Made by a program: the position numbers and the translations under genes. From JBBPYR01 sp038199755 (GTDB taxonomy: Bacteria > Chloroflexota > Ktedonobacteria > Ktedonobacterales > Ktedonobacteraceae), in assembly GCA_038199755.1 (NCBI GenBank), contig JBBPYR010000233.1, positions 1 to 13,163 on the forward strand: a stretch of 13,163 bases of DNA. Reading direction: 5' to 3'. Below the pieces are notes generated by a model. It saw only the letters and a program-made list of their open reading frames with translations, did no database searches and was not told the origin of the DNA. Numbering within the stretch: position 1 is the stretch's first letter; every line of letters begins with the position of its first letter. This document shows, piece by piece, positions 6,596-13,163 of this stretch.

Positions 6596-8125
6596 ATGAA
6601 TTCCGATACAACTGTCACACCATTATACCCATCCCATAACACGACTCATTCCCTCCATCCCATGCATACTATCTATCTTGGGCTTGGTTCCAATCAGGGG
6701 GATAGGCGCGGCAACTTAGCAGCCGCCCTGCAACACCTGCGTGAGGTCATAGATATTGATACTATCTCATCTGTCTATGAGACAGAGCCAGTTGGCTACC
6801 TCGATCAGCCGCGTTTTCTCAACATGGTTTGTGAGGGTAAAACCTGGCTAGCCGCCGAAGAATTACTCACCTATGTCAAAGCTATCGAGGTCACTGTCGG
6901 ACGCCAGCCCTCATTTCGCAATGGCCCGCGCGTCATTGATATTGATATCCTGTTCTATGACGACCTACAGCTACAGCAAGAAAACCTTGTCCTACCACAT
7001 CCACGCATGAGTGAACGCGCCTTCGTCCTTGTTCCCCTGGCAGAGATCGCGCCCGATATCGTTGATCCCACCAGTGGAAAAACGGCGCAAGAACTGTCGC
7101 ACTCCATTTCACATGATGGTGTCGAAAAGATTTCTGCCACGCTACGCATTCCACTCGAGCATGATATACAAAGCGGCAAACCGTCTATCGCGGTACGGCT
7201 CGGTCGTGCGGGCGTCGTCGGCATCAAAAAAGCCCTGTTACTCGGTGAAGAAGGCGAGCAACGCTGGTTCGATGCCACCTTCGATCTCTACGCAGACCTG
7301 AGCACGCAACAGGCAGGCGTCCACATGTCACGCTTCAGTGAGGTGCTTGAGGAAGTGCTCACAGAGATGGCAGAGAAGGCATGGCCGCGCATCGAGGTAC
7401 TCGCGGAAATACTGGCCCGCACCGTGATTGAGCGGCAAAAAGTTGCCCGCGCTGAGGTCCACATTCGCACCAGTTATCCATTACAAAAGTGGACCCCCGT
7501 CTCTGGTCGGCGCACGCAGGAAGTGTATGGCCTGTTGGCACAAGCGGTTGCAACCAAACACGGGAGCCGTCGTATGGTAGGTGTAGAGGTTGAAGGCATG
7601 GTTGCCTGCCCATGCGCCCAGGATATGGTGCGTTCTTACGCTCGCCTACGCTTGCAAGAAGAGGGCTTAACGGAAGATACCATTGAAAAGGCCTTGTCTA
7701 TTACGCCGCTGGCAACGCATAATCAACGTGGTCGCGCTACCCTGCTGCTCGGTAGCGATCAGCGTATTGAGCCAGCTGCCCTTGTCGCTCTCGTCGAGAA
7801 CGCTATGAGTTCTGAAAACTATGCATTGCTCAAACGGCCCGACGAATTGTACGTTGTCAACCGCGCACACGCACGTCCACGCTTCGTCGAAGACGTTGTT
7901 CGCGAGGTACTACGCGGCGCAGTCGAAAAGTACAACGACTTAGCCGATGATACCTTTGTGTGGGTGCATCAACATAACGAGGAAACCATTCACAAATATG
8001 ACGTGGATGCTGAAGGTTGGGGTACCCTGGGCGAACTACGCGCAGAAATATTCAACGCGAAAGATATTGAGCATCACACGACAAAAGAAGAATGGTTGCA
8101 CCTGGGTGTGCAATTCCATAGCTAA
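6596..8125 (+). CDS. folK/mptA: FolK-MptA fusion: HPPK plus GTP cyclohydrolase (MptA/FolE2 type)
   Basis: A bifunctional 509-residue pterin enzyme. Residues ~24-155 are FolK (6-hydroxymethyl-dihydropterin pyrophosphokinase): LGLGSNQGDR (28-37), YETEPVG, and the metal-binding GPRVIDIDIL (110-119). Residues ~185-507 are a COG1469 metal-dependent GTP cyclohydrolase: VRLGRAGVVGIKK, HMSRFSE (from H243), SGRRTQEVY, ACPCAQ (C338, C340), THNQRGRATL (H375), RPDE and AHARPRFVEDVVR (H425). About 35 residues separate CPCAQ from HNQRG, and the GRA wording follows archaeal MptA more than bacterial FolE2. MptA makes dihydroneopterin 2',3'-cyclic phosphate and FolE2 makes the triphosphate; which is made here is unknown. 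One continuous frame with no internal stop supports a real fusion. ATG 6596 has AAGAGAGG 12 bases upstream; ATG 6662 (residue 23) is an alternative start that matches the usual FolK N-terminus. Confidence 0.9.
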   Translation: MNSDTTVTPLYPSHNTTHSLHPMHTIYLGLGSNQGDRRGNLAAALQHLREVIDIDTISSVYETEPVGYLDQPRFLNMVCEGKTWLAAEELLTYVKAIEVTVGRQPSFRNGPRVIDIDILFYDDLQLQQENLVLPHPRMSERAFVLVPLAEIAPDIVDPTSGKTAQELSHSISHDGVEKISATLRIPLEHDIQSGKPSIAVRLGRAGVVGIKKALLLGEEGEQRWFDATFDLYADLSTQQAGVHMSRFSEVLEEVLTEMAEKAWPRIEVLAEILARTVIERQKVARAEVHIRTSYPLQKWTPVSGRRTQEVYGLLAQAVATKHGSRRMVGVEVEGMVACPCAQDMVRSYARLRLQEEGLTEDTIEKALSITPLATHNQRGRATLLLGSDQRIEPAALVALVENAMSSENYALLKRPDELYVVNRAHARPRFVEDVVREVLRGAVEKYNDLADDTFVWVHQHNEETIHKYDVDAEGWGTLGELRAEIFNAKDIEHHTTKEEWLHLGVQFHS

Positions 8126-8129
8126 CAAT

Positions 8130-8163
8130 GAGAGGACAAAACACCCTTTTCGTTTTTCCTCTT
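8130..8163 (+). terminator. Possible weak terminator hairpin after folK/mptA
   Basis: GAGAGGA-c-AAAAC (8130-8142, one bulged C) pairs with GTTTTTCCTCTT (8152-8163) around a 9-base loop, giving 12 pairs including one G-U. It starts 5 bases after the stop codon. No T-tract follows, and its right arm overlaps the -35 of the next promoter, so it may be a weak terminator or a regulatory structure. Confidence 0.35.
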
Positions 8164-8190
8164 AACAAATATTGTCTTATCATGTATAAT
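8162..8190 (+). promoter_or_regulatory. Sigma70-type promoter for rsfS operon
   Basis: TTAACA (8162-8167, 5/6) and a perfect TATAAT (8185-8190) are separated by exactly 17 bases. Transcription would start near 8197, leaving a leader of about 78 bases before the GTG of rsfS. This is the best promoter match in the window. Confidence 0.7.
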
Positions 8191-8274
8191 GCGTTTACAA
8201 TTACTAGTATGCACGACTATAAGCCACTCTCATAGGTGGATATGGTTTAGAAAGTATTCTAAAAGGGAGAACTT

Positions 8275-8634
8275 GTGGAGGGAATCCTGCTAGATCCAGC
8301 ACAATTAGCAAGAGCTGCTGTCGATGTTGCTTCCGACAAAAAAGCGGAAGATGTCGTCTTATTGGACATTCATACCATCACGACCATTGCCGACTACTTT
8401 GTGATTTGCACAGGCAATAACTTACGGCAGATTCAAGCTATCGCAGACGCACTTGATGAAGAATTAGGTAAACAGGGTGCAAAGGTCCTGTATCGCGAGG
8501 GAGTCGCCGATTCAGGATGGGTTTTGCTTGACTTCGGTGATATCATCGTACACATCTTCGGACCAAAAGAACGGGAATATTATCGTCTCGAACGCCTATG
8601 GTCTGAGGCTCAAACGGTGGTTTACCTACAATAA
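8275..8634 (+). CDS. rsfS: Ribosome silencing factor RsfS
   Basis: RsfS (formerly YbeB/Iojap) binds ribosomal protein uL14 on the free 50S subunit and blocks joining of 30S, reducing translation in stationary phase or starvation. The 119 residues cover the whole Iojap/RsfS domain: KAEDVVLLD, then ADYFVICTGNN, RQIQAIADALDEEL, DSGWVLLDFGDIIVHIF and YYRLERLW, all in the expected order and spacing. Length is normal. Translation starts at GTG 8275, with AGGGAG (8264-8269) five bases upstream. It leads a probable operon with the 60-residue membrane protein 19 bases downstream, unlike the nadD-rsfS arrangement common in other bacteria. Confidence 0.95.
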   Translation: MEGILLDPAQLARAAVDVASDKKAEDVVLLDIHTITTIADYFVICTGNNLRQIQAIADALDEELGKQGAKVLYREGVADSGWVLLDFGDIIVHIFGPKEREYYRLERLWSEAQTVVYLQ

Positions 8635-8653
8635 AAGAGAAAAGGTGACAACG

Positions 8654-8836
8654 ATGACATTTTTTCGCAACCGGATGTTTCTTGAAGGCATCGCTCTCGG
8701 TGGTGCCTGCGGGATTATTCTCGGCTCCATTATCGCTTTTACGCTAGGTGAGAGCGGCATTGAAGCCTTACGTAGGCTTTTCAATGATCGCTTCCCACGC
8801 AAGAGTTCTGTGCCTTTTAAGTACCTTTCCCAATAA
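8654..8836 (+). CDS. Small single-pass membrane protein (60 aa)
   Basis: Unrecognised. Residues ~9-31 (LEGIALGGACGIILGSIIAFTLG) form one glycine-rich hydrophobic helix, followed by a basic, probably cytoplasmic tail (ALRRLFNDRFPRK). The glycine-rich span and short tail recall YtxH-type small membrane proteins, but similarity is too weak to assign. AAGGTG (8642-8647) lies 6 bases before ATG 8654, and the gene starts 19 bases after rsfS, supporting co-transcription. Longer frames starting upstream overlap rsfS and lack a ribosome site. Confidence 0.7.
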   Translation: MTFFRNRMFLEGIALGGACGIILGSIIAFTLGESGIEALRRLFNDRFPRKSSVPFKYLSQ

Positions 8837-8902
8837 TCGTTTACTGTCTTTTAGATTACAGTTCCTCTCTTGTTGAGAGAAACTCTGTTGCGAGGTGGTT
8901 AC

Positions 8903-9859
8903 GTGCGCTCCCTTGCGGCTTTTGTGGCATGCGGCCTTTTATGTTGTCTTCTTATCAGCATGGCCGTAATCACTTATGCAACAGCTGTTTCTGCCCAAAC
9001 GACACATGGCTGTGCCCCTCCTGTTCCACCCACGGTATCAGGAACACTCATTCAGCCTGCCGCGCAACGTGGCCTCCTCTTCATCAACGAAGTGCTTTTG
9101 GCTCCTAGCTCCATCTGGAACTGCTCCGAGCTACCTCCCGTCAACTCAGTTTCAAATTCATGGGTCGAAATCTATAATGCGCAAAATCAACCCTTCGACC
9201 TCTACGCCGTTCACGCCAGCCTGGACAGTGGCAACAATACCAACCCCTTCTACTTTCCTTTTGGCTCGGCCATAGCACCTCATGGCTACCTCGTGGTCTT
9301 CCCACGTACAAGCACACCATTTCTTAGCACCGAGAGCGCAACCCTGCGCCTTCTCATCAACAACACCGCCGTCGATAGCGTCACCATACCAGCACTGCCC
9401 GCCGACTATTCCTACGCCCGCATTCCTGACGGCACCACCACCTGGCAAATCAGCAGCAACCCCACCATAGCAGCCAGCAACACACTGACGAAGACAGCCC
9501 CGACACCAAAGCCCACCAGCACCGCACACAGCGGCACAGGGAAAGGTAGCGGTGGTGGCGCGGGCAACGGGAGCCAGGGAGGGAGCTACGGCTCTGGCAA
9601 CAACACAGGAGGAAACAACAATGCCATCGTCAATGGCACCCAACCCGCGTGGAGCTCGTTACACCTGCCCACGACGGACACCACACCGAACGCAAGCAAC
9701 TCAGCACCTATTGCACCCACAACCCTGACATCACCAACACAAGCCACCCAATCCACAAACGATGTCATGGATATACCTCATAAGCTAACTCTAACCGTCT
9801 TGCTTATATTACTTACCGCCGCACTCTTCTGGTGTTGGCACTTATTCCGTAAACCTTGA
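8903..9859 (+). CDS. Lamin-tail-domain surface protein with C-terminal anchor
   Basis: A 318-residue envelope protein. An N-terminal signal sequence (hydrophobic ~4-23, AVSA just before a likely cleavage after residue 31) leads to a lamin tail (LTD) domain at ~57-195: LLFINEVLLAP, WVEIYNAQNQPFDLYAV, IAPHGYLVVFPR and YSYARIPDGTTTWQ are the typical strands. LTD domains occur on secreted bacterial proteins, often beside nucleases or adhesins; no catalytic domain is present here. A ~95-residue low-complexity linker rich in Thr, Pro, Ser, Gly and Asn follows, then one membrane span (~297-313) and a short basic tail RKP. GTG 8903 is chosen because GAGGTGG (8892-8898) sits just upstream; an in-frame TTG at 8870 has no ribosome site. 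It follows the 60-residue membrane gene by 66 bases, probably in the same operon. Its function is unknown; a surface-display or cell-wall role is inference. Confidence 0.82.
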   Translation: MRSLAAFVACGLLCCLLISMAVITYATAVSAQTTHGCAPPVPPTVSGTLIQPAAQRGLLFINEVLLAPSSIWNCSELPPVNSVSNSWVEIYNAQNQPFDLYAVHASLDSGNNTNPFYFPFGSAIAPHGYLVVFPRTSTPFLSTESATLRLLINNTAVDSVTIPALPADYSYARIPDGTTTWQISSNPTIAASNTLTKTAPTPKPTSTAHSGTGKGSGGGAGNGSQGGSYGSGNNTGGNNNAIVNGTQPAWSSLHLPTTDTTPNASNSAPIAPTTLTSPTQATQSTNDVMDIPHKLTLTVLLILLTAALFWCWHLFRKP

Positions 9860-9927
9860 CGACAAAGCATAACAATATGATACGCTCTACAGAGAGATAA
9901 GCAAACGCTATATCTCTTTTCAATCTT

Positions 9928-10034
9928 CTCAGTAGGGATGCCCCTGTGGGCATCCTGCCCGTTCACCTTGTGGGCATCCTGCGCGTTCGTAGGCGCGAGC
10001 ATGCAGGACGCCCACAAGGGACATCCCTACTGAG
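9928..10034. repeat. 107-base inverted-repeat element (MITE/REP-like)
   Basis: Perfect 13-bp ends, CTCAGTAGGGATG (9928-9940) and CATCCCTACTGAG (10022-10034), continue inward as a near-perfect arm (9941-9958 against 10003-10021, one mismatch and one gap). Inside the left half a 24-base unit is repeated directly: TGTGGGCATCCTGC at 9945-9958 and 9969-9982, each followed by a CGTTC. A further fragment TTGTGGGCAT lies at 10041-10050. It carries no gene; a minus-strand frame reads an 8-residue repeat but lacks protein-like features. It lies between the LTD gene and the GH4 gene, so a folded transcript could also influence termination or mRNA stability. Confidence 0.75.
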
Positions 10035-10067
10035 AGGTTTTTGTGGGCATAACGAGGCCATAACACC

Positions 10068-11426
10068 ATGCCTAATATATCAGCAACGTCAGAAAACAGC
10101 AGTAAGCGGCGCGCAAAAATCGCGATTATTGGCGGCGGCAGCCTATACTGCATCGGCATCTTAAAAAGCATGGCACGCCAAGCCGACGCTTTTCAGGATT
10201 GCCACATCACCTTGATGGATATCAACAAGGAAGGACTCAACCTTGTTCACACCATGGGCACCAAACTCTTTCAGCAGACTGGAGCCCTGCTTACATTAGC
10301 ACGGACAACCAACCAGAAAGCAGCCATTGCCAATGCGGATATTGTCCTCACCACTTTTCGTATGGGTGGTCTAGCAGCACGCGTCCTCGATGAAAAGCTG
10401 CCCTTACAACACGGCTTAATCGGGCATGAAACAGCGGGCGTTGGCGGCTTCTTTGCCGCCCTGCGTACAATACCGATTATCGCAGGTATTGCCGCAGAAA
10501 TGGAGAAAATAGCCCCCAAAGCAATTTTACTGAACTATACCAATCCGAGCACCCTCGTGACACAAGCCGTAACGCAAAGCAGCGGCATCCGCACACTTGG
10601 CATTTCTAACGTTCAGAACCAGGCGATACAACAAATCGCACAGCATGCAGACATCCCACTCTCCCCCGGCCAACACCTCTATCAGCGCACACTCGGCATC
10701 AATCATAGCACCTGGACAACAGCCGTATGGCACAATGGCATCGACCTATTACCACAGATCATCACCTGGGCAGAACAGCAAACACAACAAGAGATGACCC
10801 CCATGAACTACGAACAGGTCATGCTTGCCCTCTTGCTCACACAATACAAAGCTATTCCCTCGCGTGATATGTGCTACTACTATTTCCCCGAGCGCGTTCT
10901 GAACTTCATGCAGCAAAAAGAGACGACACCAGCCGAAGACATCCTCGCCACGCTCCCCACCCTCTTGAGCAGATTTCAAGAAGAGGCACAGCATGAGGTG
11001 CATGAGGTGCATGAACTCCCAAATATCTATGGTAGCGATGACTTTGGCGATTTCGTGCTCGACATCCTCCATGCCCTCCTCAACGACAGGGGCACAGAAT
11101 GCATACTCAGCACACGCCACAATGGTGCGCTACCCTTTCTCGCCCATGATCGCGTCATTGAATTACCTTGTCATCTCGATAGGCGCGGAGCAACACCCCT
11201 GCAACAAGATGATAGCAGCATAGCGATTGAACAGCGCGGCCTGCTCTATCAGCTCGCGGAATACGAAGCAGCTACCGCCAGAGCAGCCCTGTGGGGCAAG
11301 CGGCGCGATGCTATCAAGGCACTTACCGCGCATCCCTTGGTAGCGTCATACAGCAAGGCAGAGGCCGTCTATAACGATCTTGCCACGGCCCATGCCCAAT
11401 ACCTACCGCAACGACTCCTGACATAA
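10068..11426 (+). CDS. GH4-family NAD-dependent glycosidase-like protein, atypical active site
   Basis: Glycoside hydrolase family 4 proteins use NAD+ and Mn2+ in a redox-elimination mechanism to cleave alpha- or beta-glycosides, often 6-phosphorylated. Across 452 residues the family order is clear: Rossmann AIIGGGS (19-25), MGGLAARVLDEKLPL, GHETAGVGG (119-127, usually GQET), ALRTIPII, NYTNPS (156-161), GINH with metal ligand H213, and RRGATP late in the protein. Two key positions differ: the Cys of the usual G-[LVI]-C-N is S180 (GISNVQ), and the catalytic Tyr of P-x-x-Y is D267 (IPSRDMCYYY). It may be inactive, use another mechanism, or belong to a divergent subgroup. ATG 10068 has a moderate GAGG (10054-10057). 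It stands alone after the repeat element; no sugar-transport gene adjoins it. Confidence 0.82.
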   Translation: MPNISATSENSSKRRAKIAIIGGGSLYCIGILKSMARQADAFQDCHITLMDINKEGLNLVHTMGTKLFQQTGALLTLARTTNQKAAIANADIVLTTFRMGGLAARVLDEKLPLQHGLIGHETAGVGGFFAALRTIPIIAGIAAEMEKIAPKAILLNYTNPSTLVTQAVTQSSGIRTLGISNVQNQAIQQIAQHADIPLSPGQHLYQRTLGINHSTWTTAVWHNGIDLLPQIITWAEQQTQQEMTPMNYEQVMLALLLTQYKAIPSRDMCYYYFPERVLNFMQQKETTPAEDILATLPTLLSRFQEEAQHEVHEVHELPNIYGSDDFGDFVLDILHALLNDRGTECILSTRHNGALPFLAHDRVIELPCHLDRRGATPLQQDDSSIAIEQRGLLYQLAEYEAATARAALWGKRRDAIKALTAHPLVASYSKAEAVYNDLATAHAQYLPQRLLT

Positions 11427-11546
11427 GAAGCAGGAATACGTTCGCCAATCCTTCCCATTCCTATGTTCGCATGATATCATCATAGTAGAGCGAATGTGTA
11501 TGTAGCATTGCATGATTACAACGATGTATTCCATTGGGAGGCATTC

Positions 11547-13016
11547 ATGAGCATCACAGAACTACCTTCAACCTCTTTAGCTGTTCCCCTTTATGAACGT
11601 CTCTCCTCAGCACGAAAAAAAGAGGTTGTGCGCGAGCTAAGCAATCTGCTTGGTGCTCGTCATGTCTTGCACACTTCATATGACCTGACCCTCTACGAAT
11701 ATGACGCCTCCATTGACCGTGGCAAGCCTGATATCGTCGTGCTACCTAAAGATGCACAGGAAATAGCTGAGGTCGTTAAAATCGCTGCTCGCTATAAAGT
11801 GCCCGTCGTGCCACGCGGCGCAGGCACGGGCTTGAGCGGAGGCGCAATCCCTATTTATGGCGGCATCGTCGTCGTGTTCACGCGCATGAACCGCATTCTC
11901 GAAATCGACTACGAGAACCGACGTGCCGTGGTGCAGCCGGGACTGGTCAACCTGCATTTAAGCGTTGCCCTCGGCCCCAAAGGCTTCTATTACGTGCCGG
12001 ACCCCAGTAGCCAGCGTTCCTGCACCATCGGCGGCAATGTTGGCGAAAACGCGGGTGGCCCGCACACCCTGATCTATGGCGTCACCACCAACCATGTACT
12101 CGGCCTTGAGATTGTCACACCCGATGGCGACATCATTGAAGTTGGCGGTTGGACACAAGATACCCCCGGCTATGACCTGACCGGCTTAATCATCGGCTCT
12201 GAAGGCACCCTTTGCATAGTAACCAAAATTATCACCCGCATCGTGCATGTGGCAGAGGCGGTTAAAACCATGGTCGCCATCTTCGATACCATGGATGATG
12301 CATCCAACACCGTCTCCGAAATCATCGCCAGCGGCGTTATTCCCGCCGCCATCGAGATGATGGATCAGTTGATTTTGCAAGCGGTTGAAGCAGACACACA
12401 CGCGGGCTACCCCATGGATGCCGTCGCCGTTCTCTTGATGGAGGCCGAGGGCGTCTCAGAAGCCGTGGCCGAACAGATCGCAACCATCGAGCACATCTGT
12501 AACAAACATCATGCCCGCTCAATCCGCATCGCCGCCAACGAGACCGAGCGACAACTCTTCTGGGCGGGCCGCAAAAACGCCTTTGGTGCCGTAGGACGCA
12601 TCAGCCCCGAATTCTACGTCCAGGACGGCGTCGTGCCCCGCACACGCCTGCCCTATGTCCTCAATCGCATCAGCGAAATTTGCGCAAACTACGGCTTGCG
12701 CGTGGGCAACGTCTTCCATGCAGGCGATGGCAACCTCCATCCCCTCATCCTCTTCGATTCACAAGTTCCCGGCGAGGTGGAACGTGTTCGCAAAGCCGGA
12801 CACGAAATATTGCAAGTATGCGCCGAGGTGGGTGGCACCATTTCGGGCGAACACGGTATCGGCGTCGAGAAACAGGAAGAAATGGCCCTGATCTTTAGTG
12901 ACGTTGATCTGCGCATTATGCAGCAAGTCCGTCAAGCCTGGAATCCCGACCAGCTCTTCAATCCCGGCAAACTCTTCCCAATCCCAGGCCGCTGCGCCGA
13001 TATCAAAGGCCTGTAA
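11547..13016 (+). CDS. glcD: GlcD-like FAD-linked oxidase (glycolate/D-lactate dehydrogenase family)
   Basis: A VAO/PCMH-fold flavoenzyme oxidising a 2-hydroxy acid such as glycolate or D-lactate; which one cannot be read, so the symbol is by family. The 489 residues contain the FAD-binding domain with PRGAGTGLSGG (89-99), a pyrophosphate-binding loop, and PDPSSQRSCTIGGNVGENAG, then the FAD-oxidase C-terminal domain with HAGDGNLHP (H391-P399), whose His residues bind metal and substrate, and GTISGEHGIG (H436). Everything expected of GlcD is intact and the length is typical. ATG 11547 has GGGAGG (11536-11541) five bases upstream; an in-frame GTG at 11496 lacks one. A GlcE/GlcF-like iron-sulfur partner, if any, would lie beyond the window, since the sequence degrades into G-runs 50 bases after the stop. 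Confidence 0.92.
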   Translation: MSITELPSTSLAVPLYERLSSARKKEVVRELSNLLGARHVLHTSYDLTLYEYDASIDRGKPDIVVLPKDAQEIAEVVKIAARYKVPVVPRGAGTGLSGGAIPIYGGIVVVFTRMNRILEIDYENRRAVVQPGLVNLHLSVALGPKGFYYVPDPSSQRSCTIGGNVGENAGGPHTLIYGVTTNHVLGLEIVTPDGDIIEVGGWTQDTPGYDLTGLIIGSEGTLCIVTKIITRIVHVAEAVKTMVAIFDTMDDASNTVSEIIASGVIPAAIEMMDQLILQAVEADTHAGYPMDAVAVLLMEAEGVSEAVAEQIATIEHICNKHHARSIRIAANETERQLFWAGRKNAFGAVGRISPEFYVQDGVVPRTRLPYVLNRISEICANYGLRVGNVFHAGDGNLHPLILFDSQVPGEVERVRKAGHEILQVCAEVGGTISGEHGIGVEKQEEMALIFSDVDLRIMQQVRQAWNPDQLFNPGKLFPIPGRCADIKGL

Positions 13017-13068
13017 CCATTCAAACCACTCGCTATCTGCGGCGTCTTACTTGGGATGTTGTGGTGTT

Positions 13069-13143
13069 GGGGGGGGGTGGGGGGGGGGGGGGTGCCACAC
13101 CACCCACCCACCCCCCCAGCCCGCCGCGTTGGGGGGGGTGGGG
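13069..13143. repeat. G/C homopolymer-rich low-complexity tract
   Basis: Runs of G9 (13069-13077), G14 (13079-13092), C7 (13111-13117), G8 (13131-13138) and G4 (13140-13143) alternate with CCACACCACCCACCCA. G-rich and C-rich halves are roughly complementary and could fold into a hairpin or G-quadruplex. It may be a genuine repeat or a low-quality contig end. Confidence 0.6.
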
Positions 13144-13163
13144 TGCGGTTCTATTGTTTCGGA

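Noticed and set aside
9158..9643. 161-codon minus-strand frame opposite the LTD gene
   Set aside because: Gly/Ala/Val-rich product produced by the reverse complement of a Thr/Pro/Ser linker; no start signal.
9856..9881. TTGACG / TATGAT pair after the LTD gene
   Set aside because: Spacing of 14 bases is too short for a standard promoter, and the -35 overlaps the stop codon.
9945..9982. Possible CRISPR array
   Set aside because: Only two direct copies with about 10 bases between them and no cas gene; it belongs to the palindromic element.
9929..10171. Minus-strand frame with a repeated 8-residue unit over the inverted-repeat element
   Set aside because: The peptide repeat simply reflects the 24-base DNA repeat and the frame crosses into the GH4 gene.
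11471..11480. ATGATATCAT palindrome upstream of the GlcD-like gene as an operator
   Set aside because: Ten-base perfect palindrome, but short, AT-rich and without a partner site or recognisable promoter.

Overview
The window looks like a piece of a Ktedonobacteria-type (Chloroflexota) chromosome. This is an inference from the mix of genes: a Hanks-type kinase with a C-terminal sensor-like ectodomain, a lamin-tail-domain surface protein, an archaeal-type (MptA) GTP cyclohydrolase, a short MutY, frequent GTG starts, moderate GC, and small palindromic repeats between genes. No rRNA, tRNA, CRISPR array, transposase or phage gene was seen. All twelve genes called lie on the + strand, so no divergent promoter is needed.

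Layout. Positions 1-408 hold no convincing gene: a GC-rich repeat with 48-base period, then a perfect 13-bp inverted repeat enclosing a second hairpin. Next come an M20 metallopeptidase (409-1746); a probable transcription unit of two small unknown proteins and the DNA-repair glycosylase MutY (1851-3479) behind a candidate promoter at 1760-1789; and a PIG-L/LmbE-family deacetylase (3582-4397) closed by a strong 20-bp hairpin terminator. Then follow a membrane Ser/Thr kinase (4612-6507); a FolK-MptA fusion for folate/pterin synthesis (6596-8125); a good promoter (8162-8190) leading into rsfS, a 60-residue membrane protein and a lamin-tail-domain envelope protein (8275-9859); a 107-base inverted-repeat element (9928-10034); a GH4-family protein (10068-11426); and a GlcD-like FAD-linked oxidase (11547-13016). 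The last ~100 bases are G/C homopolymer-rich. Both edges are low in complexity, which would fit a contig broken at repeats.

How the genes work together. Most are independent housekeeping or metabolic functions, not one pathway. The likely co-transcribed sets are small protein / small protein / mutY and rsfS / membrane protein / lamin-tail protein. The most notable items are the FolK-MptA fusion, which joins a late folate step to an archaeal-type first step, and the GH4 protein, in which the metal-binding Cys and the presumed catalytic Tyr both appear replaced. No defence system or new multi-gene system is evident.
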